DNA of 64,000 bases from Afipia sp. (GCA_024508675.1 JANINQ010000021.1:558001-622000), one strand, 5' to 3'. Positions 1 through 9,430 are shown, counted from the first letter of the stretch. The notes: generated by a model not told the origin, from the sequence alone. Program-made: numbers and translations.

Positions 1-1
1 C

Positions 2-52
2 GACCGGCTCAAGACGACAAGGAAGCTGCCGCTGAAGAAGCTGGGAGCATAG
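2..52 (+). CDS. 3' end of a gene cut by the left window edge
   Basis: Reading from base 2, an open frame gives DRLKTTRKLPLKKLGA and then a TAG stop. Twelve of sixteen sense codons end in G or C, as in the real genes of this window, while the other two forward frames lack that bias or stop sooner. The tail is basic and otherwise featureless, so no family can be named. Only 16 codons are visible, so the call is tentative. Confidence 0.35.
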   Translation, partial: DRLKTTRKLPLKKLGA

Positions 53-65
53 TCACGTTGTTTAG

Positions 66-179
66 GTCGTCCCGGCGAAGGCCGGGACCCATCATCACTA
101 TCGACGTGTCTGTAACGGATGATTCAACGCTTCAATTGAAAGGCCGGTGGTTATGGGTCCCGGCCTTCGCTGGGACGAC
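66..179. repeat. Paired inverted repeat (REP-like) 3' of fahA
   Basis: A 27-base arm at 66-92 (starts GTCGTCCCGGCGAAGG, ends GGGACCCAT) is repeated in inverted orientation at 153-179 with one mismatch, around a 60-base centre. Each arm contains its own small GGCC-centred palindrome. A near-identical pair lies at 6961-7081. It follows the fahA stop codon and could end transcription of that operon, though there is no T-run. Confidence 0.75.
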
Positions 180-212
180 CCTGTTCAGAGTCACGCATCG
201 ACCCACGATAGA

Positions 213-1493
213 TTACGCCACCGGCTGTATTGTCCCCTCGACCTCGCCGAAGCCGATGCGATAGCCGTTACCCTGACACCAGCCACGCATGGTGAGCGAG
301 TCGCCATCCTCAAGGAACGAGCGCTGCACGCCGTTACCAAGTTCGAGCGGCTCCGCGCCGCCCCAGCTCAATTCCAGCATGCTACCACGCTCGCTTTTCT
401 CGGGCCCGCTGATGGTGCCCGAGCCGAGCAGATCACCGACGTTCATCGCACAGCCTGATGAGGCATGGTGCACAAGCTGCTGCACCGACGACCAGTACAT
501 ATATTTGAAGTTGGTTCGGCAAATACCCGCCGCCTGCTTCATCGTCTCGGTCTTGAGATCGACAGCGAGTTGCAGATCGTAATTCTGCGCGTGCTTCTGC
601 TGCAGATACGGCAGCGGCGCCGGGTCCTGCACCGGTCCCCTGACGCGGAACGGTTCCAATGCCTCCCGCGTCACGATCCACGGGCTGATCGAGGTGCCGA
701 AGGCTTTGGCCTGAAACGGCCCAAGCGGCACATATTCCCACGCCTGGATGTCGCGCGCGCTCCAGTCGTTGAGCAGCGTGAAGCCGAAGATCATTTCTTC
801 GGCCTGCTGCTCGGTCAGCATCTCACCCATGGCGGACGCCTGCCCGATCACCACGCCCATTTCCAGTTCGAAATCGAGCCGCTTGCAAGGCCCGAACACC
901 GGCACATCCGCCGTCGGCGGCTTGAGCTGTCCACGCGGACGGCGGATCGGCGTGCCACTGACCACAACCGTCGATGCGCGGCCGTTGTAGCCGATCGGAA
1001 TCGACAGCCAGTTCGGCATCAGGGCATTGTCCTTGCCGCGGAACATGATGCCCACATTGGTCGCGTGCTCCTTCGACGAGTAGAAATCGGTGAAGCCCTG
1101 CACGGCAATCGGCATGTGCATATCGGCGAAATTACGCGGAACAAGCGCGCGCCGACGCAACTCCGTGTTATCGCGCAACTCTGGGCAATCACGCCGCAGC
1201 AATTCGCTGATTCGTGCGCGTGTGCTGCTCCATACCTTCGGACCGAGCGCCATGAAGGCATTCAGCGATGGTTGCGCGAACACACCGGTGGCATTGTCGA
1301 AACGGATCAATCCTGCCGCTTCCAACGCGGCAAGATCGAGCACGAAATCGCCGATGGCGACGCCGACGCGCAGGTCCGGCTGCTCCGGCGTAAAGAACAC
1401 GCCATACGGCAGGTTCTGGATCGGGAAATCCGATGACGGATCGACCTCAATAAAGGAACGCAGCTTCGGATCGTTCGGGTGCATCGTGTTCAT
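213..1493 (-). CDS. fahA: Fumarylacetoacetase
   Basis: Last enzyme of homogentisate degradation: hydrolyses 4-fumarylacetoacetate to fumarate and acetoacetate in the cytoplasm. The 426-residue length is normal for the family. An N-terminal FAA_hydrolase_N domain covers about residues 25-120, and the catalytic hydrolase domain follows. Family metal and catalytic residues are visible: DFYSSKEHATN near residue 136 (metal-binding Asp and catalytic His), DFELEMG (two metal-binding Glu) and LLNDWSARDIQAWE (metal-binding Asp). It starts 6 bp after the maiA stop and is the last gene of a six-gene minus-strand operon. A second Met lies at codon 4. Confident call. Confidence 0.97.
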   Translation of the reverse strand: MNTMHPNDPKLRSFIEVDPSSDFPIQNLPYGVFFTPEQPDLRVGVAIGDFVLDLAALEAAGLIRFDNATGVFAQPSLNAFMALGPKVWSSTRARISELLRRDCPELRDNTELRRRALVPRNFADMHMPIAVQGFTDFYSSKEHATNVGIMFRGKDNALMPNWLSIPIGYNGRASTVVVSGTPIRRPRGQLKPPTADVPVFGPCKRLDFELEMGVVIGQASAMGEMLTEQQAEEMIFGFTLLNDWSARDIQAWEYVPLGPFQAKAFGTSISPWIVTREALEPFRVRGPVQDPAPLPYLQQKHAQNYDLQLAVDLKTETMKQAAGICRTNFKYMYWSSVQQLVHHASSGCAMNVGDLLGSGTISGPEKSERGSMLELSWGGAEPLELGNGVQRSFLEDGDSLTMRGWCQGNGYRIGFGEVEGTIQPVA

Positions 1494-1499
1494 CCGTCT

Positions 1500-2138
1500 T
1501 TATTCTGCGTCGGGCTGACGGCCCGGCTCGGCCGCAGCAAAAGCATCGAGTTTCGCGGCCGCCGCATCGAGCGCCACGATACGCTGGTAGGGCGCGAGGT
1601 CCACTCCGAAGCGGCGCGCATTAAACACCTGCGGCACAAGGCAAATGTCCGCCAGCGTCGGCTGGTCGCCGAGCGCAAACGGCCCCGGCAGATGCGCTAG
1701 CCGCGCTTCGACCGCCTCGAAGCCGGTTTCGATCCAATGCTTTGACCACGCCGCGCGTGCCGCATCGTCAACGCCTATGTCGGTCAGCCGGCTCAGCACC
1801 CGAAGATTTCCGATGGGATGAATGTCGGCGGCGACCACCAGTGCAATCTCGCGCGCAATCGCCCGCCCCTTTGCATCGGGCGGCAGCAGCGGCGGATGCG
1901 GATGCGTCTCATCGAGATATTCGATGATCGCAATCGACTGCGCTAACTCAAGATCGTCGTCGATCCAGTACGGCACGAGGCCAGCCGGATTGATCTTGCG
2001 ATAGGCATCCTGCGTCTGCTCACCCTTGCGCAGATGGATAAAGCGATGATCCGCACTCAATCCCTTCAGATTGAGCGCGATACGCACGCGATAAGCCGCG
2101 CTGGAGCGGAAGTAGCCGTAGAGAACAGCGTCAGTCAT
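1500..2138 (-). CDS. maiA: Maleylacetoacetate isomerase
   Basis: Zeta-class glutathione transferase that isomerises 4-maleylacetoacetate to 4-fumarylacetoacetate with glutathione. The 212 residues match the family. The zeta-class signature SSAAYRVRIALNLKG occupies about residues 12-26 and holds the glutathione-activating Ser, and the thioredoxin-like N-terminal domain is followed by the helical C-terminal domain. The gene sits 9 bp downstream of hmgA and 6 bp upstream of fahA, so the three central homogentisate enzymes are contiguous and in pathway order. Confidence 0.96.
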   Translation of the reverse strand: MTDAVLYGYFRSSAAYRVRIALNLKGLSADHRFIHLRKGEQTQDAYRKINPAGLVPYWIDDDLELAQSIAIIEYLDETHPHPPLLPPDAKGRAIAREIALVVAADIHPIGNLRVLSRLTDIGVDDAARAAWSKHWIETGFEAVEARLAHLPGPFALGDQPTLADICLVPQVFNARRFGVDLAPYQRIVALDAAAAKLDAFAAAEPGRQPDAE

Positions 2139-2147
2139 ACGAACTCT

Positions 2148-3494
2148 TTACGGCTTCGTCGGATCAAAACGACGCTCCAGCCCCTGCCAGCAATCGGAAT
2201 AATCGTCCTGCAAGGCACTGGTGGTTGCGGCGAACTGCGTCACCCGCTGCGGAAACCGCGTCTCGAACATGAAAGCCATGGTGCCGGTGAGCTTCACAGG
2301 CTTCAGCTCGCCGTTGCTGGCATGATCGAACGCCTCACGGTCCGGCCCATGCGGCAGCATCATGTTGTGCAGGCTGATGCCGCCCGGCACGAAACCATGC
2401 GGCTTGGCGTCATAAGCGCCGTACAACAGGCCCATGAACTCCGACATGATGTTCATGTGATACCACGGCGGCCGGAAGGTATTCTCCGCCACCATCCAGC
2501 GCTCGGGGAAAATCACGAAATCGATATTCGCCGTGCCCGCCGTTTCCGACGGCGAGGTCAGCACGGTGAAAATCGACGGATCGGGATGGTCGAAACCGAT
2601 GGCGCCGACCGGCGAGAAGGTCCGAAGGTCGTATTTATAGGGCGCATAATTGCCATGCCACGCCACCACATCGATGGGCGAATATGGCAGCTTGGTCACG
2701 AACAACGAACCGCCCCACTTCACATAAAGCTCGGTCGGGGTTTCCTTGTCCTCATAGGCGGCAACAGGCGTCAGGAAATCGCGCGAGTTGGCAAGGCAGT
2801 TCGCGCCGATCGGCCCGCGCTCCGGCAGCGTGAACGCGCCGCCATAGTTCTCGCAAAGATAGCCGCGCGCCGGACCATTCGGAATCTCGACACGGAATTT
2901 CACACCGCGCGGGATCACCGCGATCTCGCCGGGTTCGATGTCGATGATGCCGAATTCAGTCACAAGACGCAGGTTGCCTTCCTGCGCAACAAACATCAGT
3001 TCGCCATCGGCATTGTAGAAATTCTGGTCCACCATGGATTTGGTGATGAGATAGACATGAGCCGCCATGCCGGCCTGCGAGCCCGCGTCGCCCGCCGTGG
3101 TCATGGTGTAAACGCCCTGCAGGAAGGTCTGACCCTCCTTCGGCAACGGCAGCGGGTCCCAGCGCAGTTGCGCGATTGGCAGATCGTATTCGGTGCACGG
3201 TGCGGTACGCCAGTATCCGGCATCGACCTTGGTGAAGCGACCCGAATGCTTCACCGACGGGCGGATGCGATACAGCCACGAGCGCTCGTTGGTGCCGCGC
3301 GGCGCTGTGAATGGCGAACCGGACAATTGCTCAGCATAAAGCCCGTAGGCGCAGTTTTGCGGCGAGTTGCGGCCGATGGGCAGCGCGCCCGGCAAAGCTT
3401 CCGTCTCGAAGCTGTTGCCGAAGCCGGACATATAGCCCGGCGTGACGTTGACGGCGTTGCGATTCACAGCGCCGGGAGCGGTGTTGATGTTCAT
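2148..3494 (-). CDS. hmgA: Homogentisate 1,2-dioxygenase
   Basis: Fe(II) ring-cleavage dioxygenase turning homogentisate into maleylacetoacetate. The 448-residue length is typical. The C-terminal cupin part carries the iron-site region [14 protein letters not shown] (His and Glu ligands in the family) and [15 protein letters not shown], a second conserved His-rich segment. The N-terminal [19 protein letters not shown] is a hallmark of the family. It starts 4 bp after the stop of the MBL-fold gene, within the same operon. Confidence 0.98.
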   Translation of the reverse strand: MNINTAPGAVNRNAVNVTPGYMSGFGNSFETEALPGALPIGRNSPQNCAYGLYAEQLSGSPFTAPRGTNERSWLYRIRPSVKHSGRFTKVDAGYWRTAPCTEYDLPIAQLRWDPLPLPKEGQTFLQGVYTMTTAGDAGSQAGMAAHVYLITKSMVDQNFYNADGELMFVAQEGNLRLVTEFGIIDIEPGEIAVIPRGVKFRVEIPNGPARGYLCENYGGAFTLPERGPIGANCLANSRDFLTPVAAYEDKETPTELYVKWGGSLFVTKLPYSPIDVVAWHGNYAPYKYDLRTFSPVGAIGFDHPDPSIFTVLTSPSETAGTANIDFVIFPERWMVAENTFRPPWYHMNIMSEFMGLLYGAYDAKPHGFVPGGISLHNMMLPHGPDREAFDHASNGELKPVKLTGTMAFMFETRFPQRVTQFAATTSALQDDYSDCWQGLERRFDPTKP

Positions 3495-3498
3495 CGCA

Positions 3499-4455
3499 CT
3501 ATCCTCCTTGCAGGGCTGCCCACATTTCGCGGTCGCGCTTGTCGGTCCAGATCACCGGATCGTCGATTCCGGATGCTTCATCGAACGCGCGCGAGACGTT
3601 GAACGGCAGGCAGTGTTCATAGATCGCGAAGGACGAGAATTTCGGGTCCATCACCTCACGGGTCGCGGCCATGGTCTCTTTCAGTGAACGTCCCTTCGCC
3701 ACCGACAGTTCCGCCGCGCCGTACAGGGATCCGACGAAATCACGGGTCATGGCGATAGCCTCGTTCACCGTCGCCTCGCCCTTCAGGGCGTCACCGCGCC
3801 CCGGCGCGACAGCTTTCGGATTGAACTCGCGGATCTCATTCAGTGTCAACGGCCACTCGCGCAGCAACGCATCGCCGCAATAGCAGGCCGAGTGATATTC
3901 GATCAGGTCGCCGGAGCACATCACCTGCGCATCGGGCACCCACGCGACGATGTCGCCGGAGGTATGACCTGCGCCGAGATGCATCAATTGCACTTCACGC
4001 TTGCCGAGATACAGCGTCATACCGGTGTCGAAGGTGATGGTCGGCCAGGTCAGGCCGGGAATGCTTTCTGCGTCGCGGAACAGGCGCGGAAACCGGCCAT
4101 ATTCGGAATCCCAGTCCTGCTTGCCGCGCTCCACGATCAGCCGCTGGGTTTCGGACGACGCCACGATGCCCTGCGCCTTGTAGGCCGATGCGCCGAGCAC
4201 GCGCACAGCGTGATAATGCGACAGCACCACATACTTGATCGGCTTGTCGGTGACGGTCTTCACCCGCTCGATGACGCTCTTGGCCATCGCCGGCGTCGCC
4301 TGCGCATCGAACACGATGCAGCAGTCATCGCCGACGATCACCGCCGTGTTGGGATCGCCTTCGGCGGTGAAGGCGTAGATGTCCGGGCCGATTTCGGAGA
4401 AGGTGATTGTCTTCTCCGCCATATCGCCGGTAGATGCGAAACCCTTTGCGCTCAT
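3499..4455 (-). CDS. MBL-fold protein with altered metal motif
   Basis: A 318-residue metallo-beta-lactamase-fold protein placed between the hydroxylase pair and hmgA. The fold is shown by [14 protein letters not shown] near residue 50, [15 protein letters not shown] near residue 80, [11 protein letters not shown] and [10 protein letters not shown]. The usual metal motif HxHxDH reads HYHAVR here, so the Asp and third His are replaced, while the later His and Asp (GHTSGD, SGDLI) remain. That suggests a single-metal or otherwise altered site. Its start overlaps the DUF2783 stop by 4 bp (ATGA), so translation is probably coupled. Substrate unknown; a thioesterase or lactonase acting on an aromatic intermediate is possible but not shown. 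Confidence 0.85.
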   Translation of the reverse strand: MSAKGFASTGDMAEKTITFSEIGPDIYAFTAEGDPNTAVIVGDDCCIVFDAQATPAMAKSVIERVKTVTDKPIKYVVLSHYHAVRVLGASAYKAQGIVASSETQRLIVERGKQDWDSEYGRFPRLFRDAESIPGLTWPTITFDTGMTLYLGKREVQLMHLGAGHTSGDIVAWVPDAQVMCSGDLIEYHSACYCGDALLREWPLTLNEIREFNPKAVAPGRGDALKGEATVNEAIAMTRDFVGSLYGAAELSVAKGRSLKETMAATREVMDPKFSSFAIYEHCLPFNVSRAFDEASGIDDPVIWTDKRDREMWAALQGG

Positions 4456-4676
4456 CTGGCATCCTTTTCTGAAGTCTTGTTCTGTGAAAGCTGGCGCTTC
4501 GCCAGCGCAATCGCGTCCCGCAGCACGTCCGCGTCTCCGATGTGATTGGAGAGGATCAGCACCAGCGCGGTATCGAGCAGGGCGCTGTCCTCGTCGCTGA
4601 GGCCGCGATGCGCTTCCACCACCAGCCGGTAGGCAGTGTCGGGATCACCGAAATTCGAGGTTGTCGAGAGCGTCAT
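4452..4676 (-). CDS. DUF2783-type small protein, possible hydroxylase coupling subunit
   Basis: A 74-residue soluble protein, largely helical in appearance, with DPDTAYRLVVEAHRGLSDED near residues 12-31 and LVLILSNHIGDADVLRDAI after it. It shows no signal peptide and no cysteines. It overlaps the hydroxylase stop (ATGA at 4673-4676) and the MBL start, so it belongs to the operon. In Pseudomonas putida 3-hydroxyphenylacetate hydroxylase needs a flavoprotein (MhaA) plus a very small protein (MhaB). Size and position make this an MhaB-like candidate, but I cannot show homology from memory. Confidence 0.8.
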   Translation of the reverse strand: MTLSTTSNFGDPDTAYRLVVEAHRGLSDEDSALLDTALVLILSNHIGDADVLRDAIALAKRQLSQNKTSEKDAR

Positions 4677-6358
4677 GATGCCCTCCCGCTGGCGCGGACC
4701 ATCGCGGCCTGCACCGCTGCCGCCGTCGGCTTCTTGAAGCGCGCCGCGACATAACCATCCGGACGCAAGAGATAGGCCGCGCCGTCCGGCGCATCGTAGC
4801 GTTTGGCAAATAAGCCTGCAGAGTCACGCAGCGGCGCTGCTTCACCGATGGCAATAGACTTGCAGCCAGAATGATCTCCGTCGTTCTTTCCCGCTTGCAG
4901 CAGGACGAAACCGCCCTCGCCCTGTTCAATAAAGGCTTCCGTGAGATAGACCGGCTCGCCGCCTCCCCTTATCAACGGCACGTCAAGCATATGCGCGCCG
5001 GGGCGCGGTCCCGCATTCCATGCTTCGCTGTCCGGTGTCGACAACGGCGACTCGTAAGTTGATGGCGTGGAGAGACGGCCGCCATTGACCATGCGCTTGG
5101 CGAAGTCGGTTTCCTTGGCCAGCCGCAGCACCGCCTGCCGCATCCGCCGTTCTTGCGCCGAATGCGGCGCGATGAAATCGGTCGAGCGGGTCGAGGCGCG
5201 GATATTTTCATCGGCAGCGGCGCTGCGCTCGATCTCGTAACTATCGAGCAGCGCCGCCGATGCATTCCCCTGCAAAATCAGCGACAGCTTCCACGCGATG
5301 TTTTCCGCGTCCTCAAGCCCGGAATTGGCGCCACGCGCCCCGAACGGCGAGACCTGATGCGCCGCATCACCCGCAAAGATCACACGCTCATGGACAAAGC
5401 GCTGCATGCGGCGGCACTGGAACTTGTAGATCGAGATCCACTCGAAATCGAAATTGGCATGACCCAGCATGCGCTCGATGCGCGGGCGCACATTCTCCGG
5501 CAGCCGCTCGACGGCGGGATCGGCCGCTGGTCCCAGTTGCAGGTCGATGCGCCAGACGTCGTCCGGCTGGCGATGCAAGAGCGCGGACTGGCCGGAATGA
5601 AACGGCGGATCGAACCAGAACCAGCGTTCGGTCGGAAATTCGGCTGTCATCTTGACGTCGGCGATCAGGAATTGATCCTCGAACACTTCGCCGGTGAATT
5701 CGGCGCCGACAAAGCTGCGCAGCGCCGAGCGCGCGCCATCGCAGGCAACCACATAGTCCGCCTTCAGATGATAGCGCCCGTCCGGCGTATCGATCGCCAG
5801 CACCACATGATCGTTGCGCTGGTCGAGCCCGACCACCTTGTTGCGCCAGCGCAGGTCCACCTGCGGCAGCTCGCGGGCGCGATCGACCAGAAACGCCTCG
5901 GCATAATACTGCTGCAGATTGATGAAGGCCGGCATCTTGTGGCCGTCTTCCGGCAACAGGTCGAAGCGATAGAGCATGTCGTCGCTCAGGAAGATCTTGC
6001 CGACCTTCCACACGACGCCCTTCTCCACCATGCGCTCGCCGACGCCGAGGCGGTCCCATAGTTCCAGCGAGCGTTTGGAGAAACAGATCGCGCGCGAGCC
6101 GTCGCCGATCCGATCCGCGTCGTCCAGCAGCACAACGGCATGACCACGCTGGGCAAGGTCGATCGCCAGCGTCAGCCCGACAGGCCCGGCGCCAACCACC
6201 ACCACGGGATGACGCGCGGAATCCGCCGCCGTCCTGTCCTGATCGGAATGGCGGCGATAGCCGAACTGAATGATCCGGGGTTCCGGCACGTCTCTCTGCC
6301 CTGTCTGACTGATGGGCTTCTTGAACGAAGCCTCTGGTGTGGTGGTCCGCACGTCCAT
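4673..6358 (-). CDS. FAD-dependent aromatic hydroxylase, possible 3-hydroxyphenylacetate 6-hydroxylase
   Basis: Class A flavoprotein monooxygenase of 561 residues. Seen: the dinucleotide-binding GAGPVGLTLAIDLAQRGH near residue 56, the DG motif VACDGARSALR, and the GD motif FAGDAAHQVSPFGARGANSG; a C-terminal thioredoxin-like segment ends in YLLRPDGYVAARF, as in the phenol hydroxylase/MhpA group. The ATG at 6358 is chosen because longer readings run over the operator and into the divergent marR promoter. First gene of the homogentisate operon, so it probably makes homogentisate or a precursor. The P. putida MhaA flavoprotein is of similar size. Substrate is inferred from context. Confidence 0.87.
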   Translation of the reverse strand: MDVRTTTPEASFKKPISQTGQRDVPEPRIIQFGYRRHSDQDRTAADSARHPVVVVGAGPVGLTLAIDLAQRGHAVVLLDDADRIGDGSRAICFSKRSLELWDRLGVGERMVEKGVVWKVGKIFLSDDMLYRFDLLPEDGHKMPAFINLQQYYAEAFLVDRARELPQVDLRWRNKVVGLDQRNDHVVLAIDTPDGRYHLKADYVVACDGARSALRSFVGAEFTGEVFEDQFLIADVKMTAEFPTERWFWFDPPFHSGQSALLHRQPDDVWRIDLQLGPAADPAVERLPENVRPRIERMLGHANFDFEWISIYKFQCRRMQRFVHERVIFAGDAAHQVSPFGARGANSGLEDAENIAWKLSLILQGNASAALLDSYEIERSAAADENIRASTRSTDFIAPHSAQERRMRQAVLRLAKETDFAKRMVNGGRLSTPSTYESPLSTPDSEAWNAGPRPGAHMLDVPLIRGGGEPVYLTEAFIEQGEGGFVLLQAGKNDGDHSGCKSIAIGEAAPLRDSAGLFAKRYDAPDGAAYLLRPDGYVAARFKKPTAAAVQAAMVRASGRAS

Positions 6359-6395
6359 TTGACGCTGGCCAGCAGGATAAACCAAGGCTATGATC

Positions 6396-6434
6396 GTTGC
6401 AACTGCAACCAAATTGCGATCACTGCGATTGCAA
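6396..6434. promoter_or_regulatory. Two palindromic operator candidates in the hydroxylase-marR divergent promoter
   Basis: GTTGCA-AC-TGCAAC at 6396-6409 is an exact 14-base palindrome. Next to it TTGCGAT (6414-6420) and ATTGCAA (6428-6434) form a second inverted repeat with 6 of 7 positions paired. Both lie between the divergent start codons at 6358 and 6449, where a MarR dimer would block both promoters. Spacing of the two centres is about 2 helical turns. Confidence 0.6.
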
Positions 6435-6448
6435 GGCCGGACCTGCCC

Positions 6449-6928
6449 GTGAGCAAACTCGATCTCTTCAAGTTCATGCCGTTCCGGCTGAACCGGCTGG
6501 CGGCGGAGGTCAGCGCGGAACTCGCCGGCGAGTACCGCGAGCGCTACGGCCTCGACATTCCGGAATGGCGGGTGCTGGCGACGCTCGGCTTTCGCGATGA
6601 GGCCTGCACGGCGCAATACATCGCCCACTGCACGCGGACACATAAATCCACCATCAGCCGCGCTGTCGCGCATCTGCTGGAACTGCAACTGATCGAACGG
6701 GTAGAAAATCAGGATGACCGGCGCGAACTCGCACTGCAGCTCACCCGCAAGGGACATGCGCTTTACGAAGAACTGATCCCTCGCCTGCTGCGCAAGGAAC
6801 AGGACATCCTGTCATGCCTCTCGGCCACCGAGCGCAAGGACTTCGCCAATGCGCTCGGCAAGATCGAGCGGCAGCTTAATCTGGTACAGAGCACGAAGGA
6901 CGCGCGGGCCAGGAAGGACGCGTATTAG
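6449..6928 (+). CDS. MarR-family transcriptional regulator
   Basis: Winged-helix regulator of 159 residues from the GTG at 6449 (VSKLDLFKFMPFRLNRLAAE). Helix-turn-helix and recognition region: TAQYIAHCTRTHKSTISRAVAHLLE near residues 53-77, given here as TRTHKSTISRAVAHL, followed by the wing LIERVENQDDRRELALQLT with the MarR DxRR signature. It diverges from the aromatic operon across two palindromes, so it is likely its repressor, relieved by a phenolic ligand. A longer open frame exists upstream but crosses the hydroxylase gene and is not credible. An alternative ATG lies at 6476. Confidence 0.9.
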   Translation: MSKLDLFKFMPFRLNRLAAEVSAELAGEYRERYGLDIPEWRVLATLGFRDEACTAQYIAHCTRTHKSTISRAVAHLLELQLIERVENQDDRRELALQLTRKGHALYEELIPRLLRKEQDILSCLSATERKDFANALGKIERQLNLVQSTKDARARKDAY

Positions 6929-6960
6929 GCTTGAGACTGGCGCAGAGCCACCTGTGGGAT

Positions 6961-7081
6961 GTCGTCCCGGCGCAGGCCGGGACCCATAGCCACTAAACAT
7001 CATGGTGACGCGATAAGACCGCTCCGGCGTCTCGTAATCGAAAACTCAGGGAGTATGGGTCCCGGCCTGCGCCGGGACGAT
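6961..7081. repeat. Paired inverted repeat (REP-like) 3' of marR
   Basis: Arm at 6961-6987 (GTCGTCCCGGCGCAGG to GGGACCCAT) and its inverted copy at 7055-7081, separated by 67 bases. Nearly the same arms occur at 66-92 and 153-179. It lies between the ends of marR and the chemoreceptor gene, which converge, so it may act as a two-way terminator. Confidence 0.75.
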
Positions 7082-7126
7082 CTGAGTGGGGATTATTCGC
7101 GCCGCTCTAAACGGTCACGACCGTCA

Positions 7127-9175
7127 TTAAGCCGCGCGGATGTTCGCCATGAAGCGATCGAGTTCCTGACGTAGCCGCGTGCTTTCGACCGCAAGAGTCT
7201 GCGCGGAGTTCAGCACTTCCCCCGAGGCCGTGCCGGTTTCGCTGGCGCCGCGGTTTACCTCGGAAATGCCCTCCGCAATTTCCAGTGTGCCGCTGGCGGC
7301 GCTCTGGACGTTGCGGGCGATTTCCGTGGTCGCGTTGGTCTGCTGCTCGATGGCAGCGGCAATGTTGCTCGCAATCTTCGAAATCTGGCCGATGGTGCCG
7401 CCGATTTCCTTGATCGCGGTGACGGATTCCTGCGTCGCCGCCTGCATGCCGGTGATGTGTGAGGAAATCTCGTCGGTCGCCTTCGCGGTCTGGCTCGCCA
7501 GCGACTTCACTTCGGAGGCGACCACTGCGAAGCCGCGTCCCGCCTCGCCAGCCCGCGCCGCCTCGATAGTGGCGTTGAGTGCCAGCAGGTTGGTCTGCTC
7601 GGCAATCGCGGTGATCAGCTTGACCACGTCGCCGATTTCCTGCGCGGCGCGCGAGAGCTTGGCGATGCGCGCGTCGGTGGCTTCGGCCTGCTGCACGGCC
7701 GCGGCTGCAATCCGGCTGGATTCCTGAACCTGACGGCCGATCTCGTTGACCGATGCGGAAAGCTCTTCCGTGGCTGCCGCGACCGATTGCACGTTCGCGG
7801 AAGCTTCCTCGGATGCACCGGCGACCTTGCCGGAAAGCTCCTGCGCCGTCTCGACGGTGCGGGTCAGCGTCGTTGCGGACGCTTCGAGCTGGCTCGCCGA
7901 CGAAGACACGCTGGAGACGATCACGCCGACGGCGGTTTCAAAATTGTCCGCGAAGCGATGCAGTTCGGCGCTGCGCGCCGCGCTGGCCGACCGTCCCTGC
8001 TCCTCGCGCTCCGCCGCTTCGGCCTGCGCCTTGGCGACAGCGCGCATCTTGAATTCCTCGACTGCACCGGCCATCTCGCCGATTTCATCCTTGCGGCCAA
8101 GGCCCGGCAACACGACATCGAAATTGCCGGTGGCGAGTTCACGCATCGCCTTGCACATGCCGATCATCGGGCGGGAAATGCCGCGGCCCAGCATCCATGC
8201 GAGCAGCGCGCCGAACATGATGCCACCCGCGCCAAGCGCGGTGACGAACTGACTGGTGGAATGCGCGGCGGTCGCCGATTCCTTCGCAAGCTGGGTCTGC
8301 CGGACCACCAGACCGTCCTTGATGGTCTTGGCCTCCTGCGTCACCGAGCCTGCCGCATCGTTCATCTTGGTGGAAAGAGCTGCGATCTTGGCGGTGTTCT
8401 CGACGAACTTCGTGAAACTCGTCTTGTAGGCGTCGAGCTCGCTGGTGATCTCGGCAATCTTCGAGGTGATCTTCGGGTCGTCCGCGTACAGCGAGCCGAG
8501 GCTGTTCTTGAGAAGCTGCATCCGCGCGCCGACGCTGTTGGCCACAGCCGCATCGGGGCGGAGAATGTAGTTGCTGATATTGGAAGTAATCGCCGCCGAA
8601 TGGGTCGCCAGTTCCTTCGCGTTCTGCTGCACCGAAGACAGACCCGCGAGGATCGCGGTGTCACCGAGGTCGTCGAACTTGTAGCGGATCACGTTGCCCA
8701 TGCGCAGCAGCTGGTTCGCTGCTATCGCCGCATTTTCGGTCTTGAGCTTGATGACGTCCGCGAACAGCGACGCAAATTCGCCGTAGCTGGCGGACAGATT
8801 GAGGACGCTCTTGCGGTTCTCCGAAGTCGCGACACGCGCAGCGCGTTCGATTGCCTGACCAAGGCTGCTCTCGGCGGCGCGCGCGGCCTCCTCGTCTGCC
8901 GGAAGGCCGGTTGTCACATAGGTTCGTGCAAGAAGCTGATAGGCGACAAGCTCGCGGTCAATCTCTCGCGCGCTATCGCTCTCCGAAACAATGCCCTGAT
9001 AGGATTGGACGCCGGCGGCGATCCGCTCAAAGCCGAAATAGGCCACGCCCATATTGATCGCCGAGATGCCCAGCACGGTGACGAAGCCGAGCATGATCTT
9101 GGTGCGGAATCTCAGATTTGACAGGAAGCTGACGTTTGGTTTCTTCGTTGCCGGAGTGCTCTTGAACCAGCCCAT
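7127..9175 (-). CDS. Methyl-accepting chemotaxis protein
   Basis: Transmembrane chemoreceptor of 682 residues. A cytoplasmic N-terminus is followed by a first membrane helix (about residues 26-50), a long all-helical periplasmic sensor of about 250 residues, a second membrane helix ([20 protein letters not shown]), a HAMP domain and a cytoplasmic signalling domain. The hairpin tip is unmistakable: [20 protein letters not shown] and then [15 protein letters not shown]. The periplasmic part is helical like HBM sensor domains; its ligand is unknown. The ATG at 9175 is preferred over 9181 because GGGGA sits 6 bases before it. No CheR-binding pentapeptide is visible at the C-terminus. Confidence 0.95.
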   Translation of the reverse strand: MGWFKSTPATKKPNVSFLSNLRFRTKIMLGFVTVLGISAINMGVAYFGFERIAAGVQSYQGIVSESDSAREIDRELVAYQLLARTYVTTGLPADEEAARAAESSLGQAIERAARVATSENRKSVLNLSASYGEFASLFADVIKLKTENAAIAANQLLRMGNVIRYKFDDLGDTAILAGLSSVQQNAKELATHSAAITSNISNYILRPDAAVANSVGARMQLLKNSLGSLYADDPKITSKIAEITSELDAYKTSFTKFVENTAKIAALSTKMNDAAGSVTQEAKTIKDGLVVRQTQLAKESATAAHSTSQFVTALGAGGIMFGALLAWMLGRGISRPMIGMCKAMRELATGNFDVVLPGLGRKDEIGEMAGAVEEFKMRAVAKAQAEAAEREEQGRSASAARSAELHRFADNFETAVGVIVSSVSSSASQLEASATTLTRTVETAQELSGKVAGASEEASANVQSVAAATEELSASVNEIGRQVQESSRIAAAAVQQAEATDARIAKLSRAAQEIGDVVKLITAIAEQTNLLALNATIEAARAGEAGRGFAVVASEVKSLASQTAKATDEISSHITGMQAATQESVTAIKEIGGTIGQISKIASNIAAAIEQQTNATTEIARNVQSAASGTLEIAEGISEVNRGASETGTASGEVLNSAQTLAVESTRLRQELDRFMANIRAA

Positions 9176-9291
9176 TTCCATTCCCCAAAAGTTCTTTTTG
9201 CATGCGAAGCTGCCGGACAGCCCACCGGCGCAAACTGACTAAGGGTAAAAAAAATTGAATAACGCGCCGTAAATCGCTACCGCACACAACA

Positions 9292-9318
9292 AAAAATGCC
9301 CGCTTCGCGGGCATTTTT
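9292..9318 (-). terminator. Rho-independent terminator after the cytochrome c2 gene
   Basis: AAAAATGCCCGC at 9292-9303, a three-base loop, and GCGGGCATTTTT at 9307-9318 form a perfect 12-bp stem; a T-run follows on either strand. It lies 110 bases past the stop of the minus-strand cytochrome gene and ends the left arm of the sox locus. It could also work in the other direction. Confidence 0.85.
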
Positions 9319-9430
9319 CAGAATTTGAGCTGGTGCGGCGCGGCTGCTCTATATCCGACACCGCTGATGGCTAAGAGATTAACAAGCCGTTTACAGCCCG
9401 ACGCCAGAGCGGCAGCGGAATGACAGGCAC

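Noticed and set aside
2034-3602. 522-codon open frame opposite hmgA
   Set aside because: Antisense to a motif-complete dioxygenase; Arg/His-rich, no family pattern. A GC-driven shadow.
6140-6448. Longer N-terminus for the MarR protein
   Set aside because: It would cover the operators and the 5' end of the hydroxylase gene, and its residues show no MarR-like helix.
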